Notes: a model not told the origin generated them from the letters alone. A stretch of 64,000 bases of DNA from Yponomeuta sedellus (GCA_934045075.1 OW203722.1:14694796-14758795), one strand, 5' to 3'; shown: positions 25,443 through 32,454, counted from the first letter of the stretch. Program-made: numbers and translations.

Positions 25443-28400
25443 GTGTATGTAACTGGCAATTTTTTTCCTTGTTGAACTCGAGGTATTTTATAAAGTCATT
25501 CAGTCTTGTGACTACAGAAGAATTTCCCGCACTCAAACGCACCATACCAGTGCGCTTTATCCTCTCCACTTTGGCTATTATAACAATATGATGACGAAGA
25601 CGGTACCGTTCGTGTTGAAGCACTACCTAAGCAGTCAATGTAAAACGTACAACTGCAGCCCTACGTAGTAATTGTTCTTCTTTCTTCAGATGTCTCCCGG
25701 CTCTAAAACGTATAAATCAAGTATTGTTCCTCTTCTTAGCGTGTCGACAGCAAGCCATCGCCTTGCTGTCGACACGCTCTGAATTTGCTCGAATTTGCCA
25801 ATGAGCGCAAGGGATTTGCTAATTGTTGCCCAGGGTGCACCAGACGTACGGGCTCATTGAGTAGGTACCAAAAATTTATAAGTCAAGTATGTATTCAATA
25901 AATACCTAATTAAAATGCCAATATAATAGGAGAAGACGGAGATATCATAAATAAATTAGATTTATGTCTTGGAGTCTATTAAATAAAAGAGCCGACCGTC
26001 ATAAAGCTACGCCTACACGTGTCGGTCCATATGCACAGTCAAGTGATACAAAAATATAGCCATCAAAGATGATAGTGAAAAATTGTTATTAGGAGTACTT
26101 ACCCCAATTTTTACTAATAAGTGTATTTGTTATTTATTATGCTAAATAGTAGTACTACTTGAATTTATCAGGAAAAGTTTGTGGAAGCAGGAAAGGACAG
26201 TTTTTTTTTCAGGAAATTGAAGCATGATTAGACGTCATAAAATATTTGTCAGTCGCTCGCTACATGGATGTTAGACGGCTTCAGATTGATACTTTTTTAT
26301 GTAATTGTAGGTACAGCTATTATTTTTTACTTTAGTAAGAGACTACTTAACGTGACTGCTATTATTTTGGACTAAAAAATACCTCTTTATACCTAGGTCT
26401 TTACTTGTAAATAGTAGGTACCTATCCAATCAAACCTAATATAGATTTAGATAAAATCTTGATTGGAAGGTGCCTATGTTATGGATGTTGCTCATTAAAA
26501 TGGGTACGTGGGTACCATAAAAATTTATTAGCTGTTGCTATTGTTAGAATTAATGAATACCTACCTAGAATCGCATCCGGAATTTTTAATGAATTATCAG
26601 ATGAAATTTTAAAATAGCTCAGAGATCTATGTAGTCCTTCGATACCGATATCAACCCTTGTATGTCCCCACTGCTGGGGCACGGGTTTCTGCATCAGGCC
26701 ATACCCCACTCCATGTAGTCTTTGATAGATTGTATATTTGTATCAGAAATGTGATAATTTTCAAAAATGTAAACAGATTGTATTCGTTTCAGAAATGTGT
26801 CAATTTTCAAATTATGTAGACAGATTGTATTTGTTTCAGAATTGTGACAATTTTCAAAAAAATGTAGACAGATTGTATTGGTATCAGAAATGTAGTTACA
26901 ATTTTCAAAAACTTTAAGGACAAATTAATCAATGAATACATCAGATGTAGATACAATTAGAAAAGATTATTGAGTAGAAGTGCCTGAACTGGACAGATTT
27001 GCCGAAAAACAAATAGCTGAGCAGGGGCCCAATGTGTGTGCACGGTGAACTACGATTAAGTATAATCTAGGTTTTTGTGCTTTGATATTTGAACTCGTTT
27101 GTGTATTTACCTTGATTGCGTGTTAAATTTACGGTGATTATTTTTGTGCATGACTATGTGAAGCTAAATCACGATCACACGAATAATATTTGGCATTGCC
27201 ACTTTTGGTACCTACTTGGAGATGAAAAGGGCAAAGCACCAGCCACTCGGTATTAGGTGTTCTTTACAACAGGGTGAGTAGGTTGTACTTTCTGCAGTTA
27301 TGGGAGTTGGCATATTTTTTATTAGCGAGTCATATTTTCAGCATTTCAAACTGTAGGGGACATACAAACGAGTACACAGTTCTTCAATAATTTTGGACGG
27401 AAGTATAAGTAAGCCAGGTTAATCGAAGATTTTCGGGATAGCGGAAACACCGTTAGGTCATCGGTCAGAGCCATTACTAAAGGCGCCCGTCAAAAAGCAA
27501 TAGACGAGATTAACAATAAAAATGCCCGCAGTAGGTTCCCGTGGTATTCGTGGCTTAGATATATACGTACCCGTGGGTTCTATACGTTATTATGTATAAA
27601 TGTCAATTAATTGTTAAGGTCGATAGATGAAAATGAATTAATACTGGTGGGTGTTCTTAAATAATTCTTATTGACGATTAATTTGACGCACCTACCTTCA
27701 TAATTGCATTGCATTGTTTGGGTTGTTTACTTAGGTTCATTTAATATGTTGTTTACCAACACTAAAAAGATAGGTTATCGTTTTCTGTGCAATCGATCGA
27801 ACTTCACAAGGCACTTTTAACCAATAGAACTTTCATACAATACCTACGTAATTGATTTACAGAAATAGAGCAGGGCCGACAAATTAGCGAAGCTTGGAGC
27901 CAAAGAGGTGAACATTCTTCAAATTTACTTGGCGAAATATTAAATTGTTTCATGTGGAACAGGCGTTCTTAAAGAATTTAATTAATAGATCGATGACCTG
28001 AGTCATTGCAATTTTATAACAGACTAGCTGTGCCTATCGATTCATCGATTTTCCCACGGGAATAAGATATTTTCCCGCAGTAAAACGTAGCCTATGAGTG
28101 AATCCAGGGTGTCAGCTAACTCTATAGCAAATTTTATTTAAATCGCTCCAACAGTTTAGACGTGAAGAAGTAACAAACATACACCACTCACAAACTTTCG
28201 CCTTTGTAATATTAGTGTTTTTTTAAGTTAGATATAATAATTGTAAGATAATTGGTTACCTACTTAAATACCAACCTGGATTGGTTTGCGTCTGGTAGTT
28301 GGGCTTCTTCATCCACTCGTAGGGCGAGCGCGGCGGCGCCGGCGGCTGCGCGGGGCGCGCGCACGGCGAGGTGCCGGGGCTGGCCAGGTCCCCGCGCGCC

Positions 28401-28606
28401 GGAGACGGCAGCTCCGCCACTTCGCGCTCCGCCGGCTCCCGCTTCGGGAAGTGGTGCGGGTCGGCCCACTCGCCCGCCGGCGCTCCGCTCCAGCCGCACC
28501 ACTGTTGCTCCTCAAAGTTCTGCGGCTGCCACCCGTACCACCCACTGGCTCCGTACTGCCCGCCTTTGCCCTGGTACATGGCGAGCGTGTTCACGTAATT
28601 CACCAT
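296..28606 (-). CDS. cad: caudal (Cdx-family) homeobox transcription factor, three coding exons
   Basis: Coding exons are complement 28276-28606, 7363-7508 and 296-541. They total 723 bp, giving 240 residues plus a TGA stop, with GT-AG introns and matching phases (1, then 0). Residues 95-98 (YEWM) are the hexapeptide that in this family contacts Extradenticle/Pbx. Residues 116-175 are the homeodomain, with WFQN in helix 3 and Gln at position 50, and the Cdx-specific block [20 protein letters not shown]. The C-terminal tail is rich in His and Met and ends in a Pro/Val-rich stretch. Caudal is a nuclear DNA-binding activator that patterns the posterior of the embryo and the hindgut in insects. 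The protein is short beside Drosophila Caudal, mainly through a compact N-terminus. The introns (20.8 and 6.8 kb) are loaded with transposons. Assignment as caudal is near certain; further 5' non-coding exons cannot be excluded. Confidence 0.96.
542..1368. other. caudal intron 2, proximal part, no feature seen
   Basis: AT-rich intronic sequence. I recognise no repeat family, RNA gene or coding segment here. Confidence 0.5.
1369..1665 (-). repeat. SINE 3' part with an expanded (ATT)n tract
   Basis: The segment 1384-1542 matches, inverted, the 3' two thirds of the complete SINE at 52275-52680 (shared blocks around the conserved GAGATGATTTATACAGCG). It is flanked by AAT/ATT triplets at 1369-1383 and by a long, partly self-complementary (ATT)n/(AAT)n array at 1543-1663. 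The array would read as Asn/Ile-rich protein, but it is a microsatellite. Confidence 0.8.
1898..1990 (-). repeat. fragment of a tRNA-headed SINE body
   Basis: Around 1930-1975 the sequence resembles the body of the SINEs at 23955-24170 and 55255-55445 (shared ACTAGGATAnCCTGTG and nearby blocks). The tRNA-like head is missing. Confidence 0.45.
2094..2655. repeat. fold-back pair of tRNA-like repeat (family T), arms ~237 bp
   Basis: A minus-strand copy (about 2100-2337) faces a plus-strand copy (about 2368-2655), and the two arms are almost identical. Each arm contains a tRNA-like block (2500-2573 on the plus strand) with a 7-bp acceptor-like pairing, a D-arm (GGCTCAATTGGTAGAGC), a five-pair anticodon stem around the loop ACGGATA, and a T-loop GGGTTCGAATCCC. 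Outside lies the family's common flank (AGCCTCTAAATAGG) and, on the right, the 3' tail ending AAAAATAAAAATAGT. Because the block recurs at about ten loci here and the T-stem is imperfect, I call it a repeat and not a tRNA gene. Confidence 0.85.
2656..3194. other. caudal intron 2, unassigned repeat debris
   Basis: No coding potential. Short stretches (for example 2930-2990) resemble lepidopteran LINE tails containing AGGCCTATGCCC, but I cannot place them firmly. Confidence 0.4.
3195..5485 (-). mobile_element. degenerate RTE-type LINE
   Basis: Broken minus-strand frames read, from 5' to 3', endonuclease (4945-4760, with [17 protein letters not shown]), the linker and reverse transcriptase N-terminus (4440-3974), RT fingers and palm (3936-3661, with [19 protein letters not shown] and EQAGFR), and the RT catalytic region (3638-3414, [13 protein letters not shown]). 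Upstream at 5455-5250 lies the family's 5' leader. The frame changes many times and stops are frequent, so the copy is dead. RTE elements retrotranspose with an apurinic endonuclease and RT encoded in one ORF. Confidence 0.8.
5486..5741 (+). mobile_element. RTE-type LINE 3' end fragment
   Basis: This piece ends with the typical lepidopteran RTE tail (GGGCTATGTCCAGCAGTGGA) and a (GAA)n run at 5727-5741. It abuts the 5' end of the opposite-strand RTE copy, so the two are head to head. Similar tails occur at 29755-29815, 22017-22080 and 54090-54145. Confidence 0.75.
5830..6205 (-). mobile_element. LINE reverse transcriptase C-terminal fragment
   Basis: Read on the minus strand, 6200-5890 encodes a run like [15 protein letters not shown] followed by [20 protein letters not shown], the region after the RT domain in Jockey/CR1-type LINEs. 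Stops and truncation on both sides show that it is dead. Confidence 0.65.
6283..6713. repeat. fold-back pair of tRNA-like repeat (family T), unequal arms
   Basis: The minus-strand copy (6283-6404) contains only the tRNA-like half. The plus-strand copy (6405-6713) is complete from the GTGGGTACAGTGATATCG start to the AAAAATAGTGTAA end. The tRNA-like block of the plus copy is at about 6558-6632. Confidence 0.85.
6880..7260. repeat. SINE fragments near caudal exon 2
   Basis: The part 6890-7040 resembles the body of the tRNA-headed SINE at 12000-12290 (shared AGCAATACCnCTCGCTAAC). The part 7130-7255 matches, inverted, the repeat at 61195-61320 and 26645-26710 (TGCATCnnAGGAAGGTTAGG block). Both are partial. 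Confidence 0.6.
7363..7508 (-). CDS. cad: caudal coding exon 2 (homeodomain helices 1-2)
   Basis: A TTACAG acceptor (7514-7509) precedes 146 bp that complete the split Gly codon and encode 48 residues, from KTRTKDKY to LSERQ. The donor is GTAAGC (7362-7357). The exon ends between homeodomain residues 44 and 45, a position where many homeobox genes carry an intron. Confidence 0.95.
7509..7954. other. caudal intron 1 next to exon 2, no feature seen
   Basis: AT-rich intron that includes the exon 2 acceptor. No repeat or gene recognised. Confidence 0.5.
7955..8130 (-). mobile_element. LINE C-terminal fragment
   Basis: The minus strand encodes a run resembling [20 protein letters not shown] followed by [11 protein letters not shown]. 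This is the conserved end of RTE/R-type LINE polyproteins. No other part of the element is present. Confidence 0.65.
8131..9269. other. caudal intron 1, no recognised feature
   Basis: Mostly AT-rich. A slightly GC-richer block at 8985-9250 could be old repeat material. Short open frames (8598-8837, 9007-9195) have no recognisable motif, and I do not regard them as genes. Confidence 0.4.
9272..9476. repeat. compact fold-back pair of tRNA-like repeat (family T)
   Basis: The minus copy begins with the family terminus (ACTATTTTTATTTTTTTAATGC) and runs to about 9393. It turns directly into the plus copy, which lacks most of the tRNA-like block. The result is a palindrome of about 70 bp per arm centred near 9397. 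Confidence 0.8.
9477..9772. other. AT-rich intron, nothing seen
   Basis: No repeat boundary, RNA gene or coding signal recognised between two family T loci. Confidence 0.4.
9773..10140 (+). repeat. tRNA-like repeat (family T) with a short inverted stub
   Basis: A minus-strand stub (9773-9821) precedes a complete plus-strand copy (9838-10140). Its tRNA-like block is at about 9994-10068. Confidence 0.8.
10141..10453 (+). repeat. tRNA-like repeat (family T), full-length single copy
   Basis: This copy directly follows the previous one in the same orientation. It runs from the ATGTGGGTACAGCGATATC start to the TGCATTAAAAATAAAAATAG end. Its tRNA-like block is at about 10304-10378. It is the clearest view of the roughly 310-bp unit. 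Confidence 0.85.
10536..10641. repeat. 106-bp perfect palindrome
   Basis: The 52-bp arms 10536-10587 and 10590-10641 are exact reverse complements around the two bases AC. A (TA)n run (10641-10656) follows immediately and leads into the terminal repeat of the next element. Confidence 0.95.
10657..10993 (+). repeat. left terminal inverted repeat of the 3.9-kb element
   Basis: It matches the reverse complement of 14258-14593 with only scattered differences and small indels, and ends at TAGTCCGTTCAC. Confidence 0.88.
11444..11768 (+). repeat. subterminal direct repeat with 31-bp minisatellite (left copy)
   Basis: It starts GATTCTGAAACCATACG and ends TCTAGGGCGACG. Inside are three to four units of roughly 31 bp built on AGACTATGAACGATTCGCCG. 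The same block recurs in direct orientation at 13962-14258. Confidence 0.85.
12000..12290 (+). repeat. tRNA-headed SINE inside the 3.9-kb element
   Basis: The head carries pol III-like A and B boxes (GCAGCCCAGTGGGTAGA and GGTTCGATTCC at 12011-12062). The body resembles that of the SINEs at 30225 and 52275 (GCAATACCTCTCGCTAACG). Confidence 0.7.
13690..13860. repeat. repeat fragment related to the 61000-61320 repeat
   Basis: It shares TTTTTCCGAGCGCTTCCGT and the GATGCAGGAA/GGGTTGATA blocks with 61030-61320. The tRNA-like head is missing. Confidence 0.6.
13962..14258 (+). repeat. subterminal direct repeat with minisatellite (right copy)
   Basis: Same orientation as 11444-11768 but with fewer minisatellite units. 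It abuts the right terminal inverted repeat directly, while the left copy lies 450 bp from its terminus. Confidence 0.85.
14258..14593 (-). repeat. right terminal inverted repeat of the 3.9-kb element
   Basis: Reverse complement of the left terminus. It ends at CAG followed by TA. Confidence 0.88.
14596..16011. other. caudal intron 1, apparently single-copy
   Basis: No repeat family recognised. A GC-rich patch lies at 15170-15215. Two overlapping open frames (15222-15497 and 15236-15493) have no recognisable motif, lie in an intron and are probably chance. Confidence 0.4.
16012..16640 (-). mobile_element. LINE 3' fragment with (TTATC)n tail
   Basis: The plus-strand start (AGATAAGATAAGATAAG) is the minus-strand 3' tail. 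The minus-strand frame at 16615-16376 contains [18 protein letters not shown], the conserved C-terminus of Jockey/CR1-type LINE ORF2. The same 3' terminus appears in plus orientation at 59865-59936. Confidence 0.75.
16641..18336. other. repeat-poor block of caudal intron 1
   Basis: No transposon recognised over 1.7 kb, which stands out in this intron. It contains a CACGTG E-box (17297-17302), a CRE-like ACGTCATCGTAACG (17313-17326) and TTTATG/CATAA Cdx-like sites (17158-17180). Open frames on both strands near 18060-18290 show no known motif. Confidence 0.4.
18337..18540 (+). repeat. Helitron-like non-autonomous repeat
   Basis: It runs from CTATAATATAAAAATGAATCG to CGCTGGGTCAGCTAGT. This resembles lepidopteran repeats with a CTAG-type 3' end. 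An inverted relative lies at 57868-58075. The Helitron assignment rests on the 3' terminus only. Confidence 0.55.
18541..19235. other. unassigned intronic sequence
   Basis: It includes a small hairpin, CGCGGCTTCGCCCGCG (about 18594-18609), common in lepidopteran repeats. Nothing else is recognised. Confidence 0.4.
19236..19508 (-). repeat. tRNA-like repeat (family T), minus copy with plus-strand tail
   Basis: The minus-strand copy runs to about 19442 and joins abruptly to the plus-strand 3' tail of the same family (CTCTAAATAGG to AAAAATAGTG). This looks like a fold-back pair that lost one tRNA-like block. Confidence 0.8.
19509..20300. other. AT-rich intron, nothing recognised
   Basis: No repeat boundaries or coding signal seen. 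Part of 19770-19970 may be old Helitron-like material. Confidence 0.35.
20301..20500 (-). repeat. tRNA-like repeat (family T), diverged subfamily
   Basis: It has the variant CTCTTTCCAACTGAGC in the D-arm region and CCGCGACCTCTGG at the T-arm. The copy at 45300-45460 shares both, so at least two subfamilies exist. Confidence 0.75.
20528..20733. repeat. perfect 94-bp inverted repeat of a SINE 3' region
   Basis: Arms 20528-20621 and 20640-20733 are exact reverse complements around an 18-bp AT spacer. Each arm is the 3' part of the SINE seen complete at 52275-52680. Confidence 0.93.
20735..20811 (+). repeat. 28-bp direct repeat around a (TA)n core
   Basis: A unit containing GAGTCTGAACTGACGTTCGA occurs at about 20735-20762 and again at about 20784-20811. 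The two copies are separated by GGTTCGA and a (TA)n run. Confidence 0.8.
21175..21574. mobile_element. ~400-bp terminal-inverted-repeat element with a nested hAT-like MITE
   Basis: The ends (AGGCTGGGCGCATGTT and its complement, 29 of 30 bases) are inverted repeats. The subterminal sequence is dense in CGCAG/GCGACG motifs. The inner 21350-21504 begins CAGCGTTGCCA and, inverted, shares its core with the left end of the hAT-type element at 61849. I see no clear target duplication for either. Confidence 0.65.
21575..22016. other. AT-rich intron, nothing recognised
   Basis: No feature seen. Confidence 0.35.
22017..22148 (-). mobile_element. RTE-type LINE 3' end plus leader fragment
   Basis: An inverted (GAA)n tail and GTCCACTGCTGG block at 22020-22075 is joined to a piece of the RTE leader (ATCATTGGAGGGTAATGCCC). 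This mirrors the arrangement at 5250-5741. Confidence 0.6.
22149..23420 (-). mobile_element. mariner-like element, dead transposase
   Basis: Broken minus-strand frames at 23322-23134, 23062-22814 and 22914-22617 encode a mariner transposase: an N-terminal HTH ([13 protein letters not shown] and a STVRRW-like second helix after a frameshift), then [16 protein letters not shown] with the [18 protein letters not shown] block, and the DDE-domain segment [17 protein letters not shown]. Several frameshifts and a missing C-terminus make it inactive. The outer ends are approximate. Confidence 0.8.
23421..23954. other. caudal intron 1, no feature seen
   Basis: AT-rich; nothing recognised. Confidence 0.35.
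23955..24170 (+). repeat. tRNA-headed SINE
   Basis: The head at 23959-24020 has A-box-like and B-box (GGGTTCGAACC) motifs. An A-rich linker and a body with GTGTGGGGCCAGAAGCAATG follow. An inverted relative is at 55255-55445. Confidence 0.75.
24185..24300 (+). mobile_element. LINE reverse transcriptase fragment
   Basis: The plus strand reads [20 protein letters not shown], the RT palm motif of Jockey-type LINEs, then breaks off. Confidence 0.7.
24385..24700. repeat. lepidopteran LINE/SINE tail fragment
   Basis: The block CGCCTGATGGTAAGCGAAG and the following 250 bp resemble a repeat common in moth genomes. I cannot name the family. Confidence 0.45.
24885..25000 (+). repeat. fragment of the GAAGCGCTCGTGGCC repeat
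   Basis: GAAGCGCTCTTGGCCTAG and AAGCAACAACAGGCGTGGTC match the repeat that is more complete at 60860-61320. Confidence 0.6.
25396..25440. repeat. (TA)n microsatellite
   Basis: About 22 TA dinucleotides in a row. It reads as alternating Tyr/Ile on both strands and is not coding. Confidence 0.95.
25738..25778. repeat. 17-bp stem hairpin
   Basis: AGCGTGTCGACAGCAAG (25738-25754) and its exact complement (25762-25778) flank a 7-nt loop. The stem lacks a following T-run, so it is not a terminator-like structure. Confidence 0.85.
26645..26710 (-). repeat. repeat fragment related to 61260-61320
   Basis: Shares CCCACTGCTGGGGCACGGGT and GATATCAACCC, inverted, with the 61000-61320 repeat. Confidence 0.6.
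26718..26920 (+). repeat. tandem repeat, four units of ~54 bp
   Basis: Each unit reads AGATTGTATnTGTnTCAGAA, then GTGnCAATTTTCAAA and an A-rich join with GTAGAC. The units differ at several bases, so the array is old. Confidence 0.85.
26921..28029. other. caudal intron 1 near exon 1, no feature seen
   Basis: No repeat or coding signal recognised over 1.1 kb. Proximity to the promoter makes it a candidate for regulatory sequence, but nothing specific is visible. Confidence 0.35.
28030..28230 (-). repeat. Helitron/MITE-like repeat just inside intron 1
   Basis: Inverted relative of 54712-54895, sharing GGCGAAAGTTTGTGAGTG, CTTCACGTCTAAAC and GCTGACACCCTGG blocks. It ends in ACTAGCTGTGC. The superfamily is uncertain. 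Confidence 0.6.
28276..28606 (-). CDS. cad: caudal coding exon 1 (N-terminus and hexapeptide)
   Basis: The exon encodes residues 1-110 plus the first base of codon 111. The ATG at 28606-28604 begins [12 protein letters not shown], like the N-termini of other Caudal/Cdx proteins. The middle is rich in Trp, Gly, Pro and Ala. The exon ends just after the [12 protein letters not shown] block at a GT donor (28275-28274). It is strongly GC-rich compared with the flanking intron. Long open frames on the opposite strand here are shadows of that composition. Confidence 0.95.
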
Positions 28607-28870
28607 ACCTGGTTCCGATCACCGTCCGAGCATCGCACACACACTGCGTTCACAGAGAGCACTGGCTGAGACACCGGGCTGGCTCGCCGGGCGGTGTATC
28701 GCACGGAAGGTTGCGAGTGTGACTGATGGCAGCGAGGTGGCGGGCGCCCGCCGCGGGAGGGACCGGCGGCGGCGGCGGGCGGAGCGTCGCCAGCCAATGG
28801 CGGGGGCCTGGCGCCAGTCTCCGCCCCTTTTGCAGCGGGCCGGCCCAGTACATCAGCCGCGCCGGCCGAT
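28607..28870 (-). promoter_or_regulatory. cad: caudal 5' leader and GC-rich promoter region
   Basis: The sequence directly upstream of the caudal ATG is strongly GC-rich up to about 28860, with many CpGs, then returns to AT-rich. No TATA box is evident within it. Its composition matches a CpG-type start region for a developmental regulator. The transcription start itself cannot be placed. Confidence 0.5.
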
Positions 28871-29544
28871 ATCATTTGCCTAATTACATCAAAAATCATT
28901 AACGTTGCCTGTAATAGCGTGGACTTCAGCGTGTAAGTAGCTATTTTAGGCAGATAGGTACATAGGTACCTAGATTTCAATGAAATCTCGATTGTGCCTG
29001 AATTCATTGCCGATTAAGTTTAACTGGGATTGCTACTGTTAATATTGCGTCTTCATGTCAGTGCAGCAGGAGCAGGACAACTAGCTTCACTGCAGGAATG
29101 TCTGAAAGGTAGCAGAAGTTAAAAAAAAACACGAAAGTAGAAAATACCTACTTTCGTTACCTACTACTTACCACTTACTAACAAGATAGCATGTGATATT
29201 ATATCTCTTGAACATGTTGTAGAATGTACCTACCTACCTACTTATAAGTATTTTTAAATCTATTCTATCAGGAAGTTGCCTAGTTTTTTACAGTCACGTT
29301 TTTCTCAAAAATGTGTAAAAATTCCGTCATGGGTGGGTGCTAAGTAGAGCAAGAAGGTACTCGTAGGCAGGTAGGTAGGAAGCCTGGCCGCCCCGGGCCC
29401 CGGGTCTAGGGAGCCCCCAATCTCGAGTTCTTAGTTAAGATTGTAGGTCAGTGATGTGGCGGGAAGTTCAAATTCCACCTTTTTTCAATTTCCTAACTTA
29501 TGTAAGTAAATGAGCTATCGTTTTTTCTTTACATAGCCTTTACA
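28871..29544. other. intergenic sequence upstream of caudal, nothing recognised
   Basis: AT-rich; short poly(TACC) runs near 29230. No repeat family identified. Confidence 0.35.
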
Positions 29545-29815
29545 CAAACATAGGTTTGTGTCCCACTGCTGGGCAAAGGCCTCCCCCAATTCAGTCCAGA
29601 GTTTTCTGTCCTGGGTCACCTCAGACCACTCCGGCAGATGGTTGTCGAGATCATCTCTCCACCGTCTTCTGACTTCTTCTTAAATAACTTTTAACGATTT
29701 CCGTAGAACAGTATTTTGTTCATTCTGTTTAAATTAATAGCACAACGTGGCGCTCTTTAGGGTAGGGCTATGTCCAGCAGTGGACTAGTAGGTATAGCCT
29801 GACGACGACGACGAT
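29545..29815. mobile_element. two RTE-type LINE fragments
   Basis: The piece 29548-29690 contains, inverted, the GTCCCACTGCTGGGCAAAGG block of RTE ORF2. The piece 29755-29815 is a plus-strand RTE 3' end (GGGCTATGTCCAGCAGTGG) with a (GAC)n tail. Confidence 0.65.
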
Positions 29816-30224
29816 TCTAGCATCTACCTATACGTCATATTGGATATCATTGCATCGGGAAGTTTATGGAAGCTATGCAGTGAAAGCCCAAGAAATAAAA
29901 CAAATAAAATCTTTTAAATCATGAATATTTGGATTTCGCGCCACACGAACTATAATTTCACTTTAATTAAAATATGCGTGTTTTCCCCTTCACGAGTATA
30001 AAAGTTTTTTAGCTAAATTTAAATTTAAGCTTGAATTGACATTTTGCCAGAAGTGACGTAATTACATACTACGTAGCATCTTCATGTAGTCTGTGCGTAA
30101 TTACTTACTTAACTTGGTAAAAATAGAATAGAATAGAAAAAGTTGTCTATGGTTTTAGGTATATGCCACTGTTTATGTATGCCAGGGCCACCGTTTGTTA
30201 AAACTATATTAAATCTAATTCATA

Positions 30225-30630
30225 GTTTATTATGACAATTGATAATCGGTAGAACAATGGACTCGCAAGCGAGTGATCCAGGTTCAATCCCCAGTACGGG
30301 CGTGTACCAATGACTTTGTTTAATTTCAAAGTTACGTACATATGCGAATCTGTAGTCGCAATACCACACGCTGACCGTGAAGGAAAACATCGTAAGGAAA
30401 CCCGCGGCTTGGTTGGTCCGCACGTATTGACTATACTCTTTCCTGTGGGCTAGGCAGACTAAGCTGTCAGGATGGTATAGATGCTGGGCAAGCCTACACC
30501 GTCCATAAACCATGTCCCAGGCACTACAGCATCCGAGTGGTCCCTTCACCCAGTGAGTGAAGATGCCACTGGACGCTGTATAAATCATCTCATTAGGTAC
30601 GTAGATGCAAAAAGCCCATTGTAATAATAA
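30225..30630 (+). repeat. tRNA-headed SINE, near full length
   Basis: The head (30240-30300) has a B-box-like GGTTCAATCCCC. The body and 3' part match the complete copy at 52275-52680, ending GATGCAAAAAGCCCATTGTAA. Confidence 0.8.
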
Positions 30631-30861
30631 ACGATGTCTCGTATTGTTAAAAACCATTATTTGTACACTCCCAAGTCGTTGCCTAGCAACGGTTTGTTTA
30701 TCGCTATTCGTTATCGAATTTGGCTCAGGTATAGTGTGTAGTGTGAGTGAAGATGCCACTGGACGCTGTATAAATCATCTCATTACGTAGATGCAAAAAG
30801 CCCATTGTAATAATATACGAGATATCGTATTGTTAAAAAACATTATTTGTACACTCCTCAT
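30552..30861 (+). repeat. ~115-bp direct duplication of the SINE 3' end
   Basis: The segment 30552-30667 (SINE tail plus flank, to TTATTTGTACACTCC) recurs at 30749-30861 with a few changes. The interval holds 80 bp of other sequence. Confidence 0.8.
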
Positions 30862-31089
30862 GGACACATCTATTGGTGTCCACCTTAGAGTTTAGGTTTC
30901 GATGGATCCTACCTAAATGTGATTGCTAGATTGAATATAAACTATTGATGCAGTTTTAAACCTGATACATTTTACATAAACCTGGTTCAAAGCTGCATAA
31001 AAACTTTTTGCTCGACCTAATATAAATTTTTAGCTAGGACCAAACGAAACTGAAAATGCAAGGTGGGCCAATAGATGTGTCCAGAAGTG
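30852..31089. mobile_element. Tc1/mariner-type MITE, ~238 bp
   Basis: Flanked by TA on both sides. The ends are inverted repeats built on GGACACATCTATTGG and nCCACCTT. No coding capacity. The left end carries a 2-bp insertion relative to the right. Confidence 0.75.
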
Positions 31090-31214
31090 TAGTTCTATGA
31101 AATAGGGCAAGAGCAAGAACATTTTCTGCCCATTTCATCAAGATGTGACTTTGGCAGAGTTTGTCGACATCGGCTAGTTGCCATTTTAACAAGAAATAAA
31201 ATACTTTGCTCGGA

Positions 31215-31330
31215 ACTAAAAGCGGTGGTAACGGAGCGGTAGAACGCCCGGCTTCTCTGTCGAGAGGTTATGGGTTCGAATAAAAGGCCAGTAGCTGGAA
31301 TTACATTTGCTTATTGAATCATTGATATCT
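31215..31330 (+). repeat. tRNA-like SINE head fragment
   Basis: AGCGGTGGTAACGGAGCGGT followed by GTTATGGGTTCGAAT are A- and B-box-like. The body does not match the other SINEs here. Confidence 0.55.
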
Positions 31331-31584
31331 GTATTGGTATTGGTATTTAATTAGTATTGAAATGAAATGAAATGAAATAGTTTATTTGCCTGAAATGTCG
31401 TACAATTGGTGGTCAGTATAATAAATAGCGGTCTACACATTTCACCCGTCCAGGTATGCAAATATTATGTTTAAAAGTATAATTATTAAAGTATAAAATA
31501 ATATAATTATTTACATAACAGATAATGTTCCTATTTTTTTTTACAAAAGGTTTATTTGTTGCTCATTAATCGAATATACGTTTC

Positions 31585-32403
31585 TTATGGTATATTTATT
31601 CTATTTAAAGAGAGATACTCGTTCACATTATAAAAACACATTTCGATTAGCCATTTATGTAGTGATACCTTAAATCGAGTCAAAGGCAGGTGCTTAATTG
31701 ACTGTGGGGGCTTATTATATATATGTATGAGCATACGGTAGCAACCTCTTTTACAAAATTCAGTTCTGCATGGCGGACATATAATCTTGTTAGGATATCT
31801 TGTATTAAAAGAATAGGCCTCACAGTATTTTGTAAACGTATGTTTGTGGCTGTGGGCAAAACATGCTATTTCGTAAATATAGAGACTCGGCAATGATAGC
31901 ACCCTTAATTTCTTAAACAGTGGCTTGCATGAATCAAGGGGATGTGCAGAGCAGATGGCTCTAATGCATCGCTTTTGTAGAACAAATACCCTGTTTATCT
32001 CTACAGCATTTCCCCATAGAATTAAACCATATCTTAATACTGATGCCACATAGCCGTGGTATGCCATCAAAGCCGTGGGCAAGTCAGATGTTCTCTGTAG
32101 TCGATGTAGAGCATAAACAGATCTATTTAATCTAGTACACACATTTTCAATATGCTGCAGCCAAGAGCAATGTTCATCGACGACAATGCCTAGGAACGAG
32201 GTAAATGGCGTATGATCAATTATAGTATTATTGCATTGTACATTGATATTTTTTAATGTCATTCTCTTATTTCTAAATTGAATATATTTGGTTTTATTTT
32301 CATTCACATGTAAATTATTGGCTTCCAGCCATTCTGTCACCTTACTTATGCTAACATTCACATCTGATTCAAAATTACCGTCGTCAATACATTTAATAGT
32401 CAT
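31585..32403 (-). pseudogene. CR1 ORF2 RT thumb and C-terminus
   Basis: This frame follows the internal stop in the same reading frame. The catalytic CILFADDIS is encoded just upstream at about 32408-32440. Its 272 residues include NLHVNENKTKYIQF, FLGIVVDEHCSW, and the C-terminal region ending NEYLSLNRINIP before the 3' UTR. Confidence 0.8.
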
Positions 32404-32454
32404 TGAAATGTCATCAGCAAATAGTATGCATTTATTATTAGTTATGTCAGGTAG

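Noticed and set aside
25328..25623. ORFs with Tyr-Ile repeats on both strands
   Set aside because: Caused by a (TA)n microsatellite.
26718..26920. Satellite or origin of replication
   Set aside because: Only four diverged ~54-bp units; a local tandem duplication is sufficient.
28252..28722. 156-residue plus-strand ORF rich in Ala, Pro and Arg
   Set aside because: It is the antisense shadow of caudal exon 1 and its GC-rich leader.
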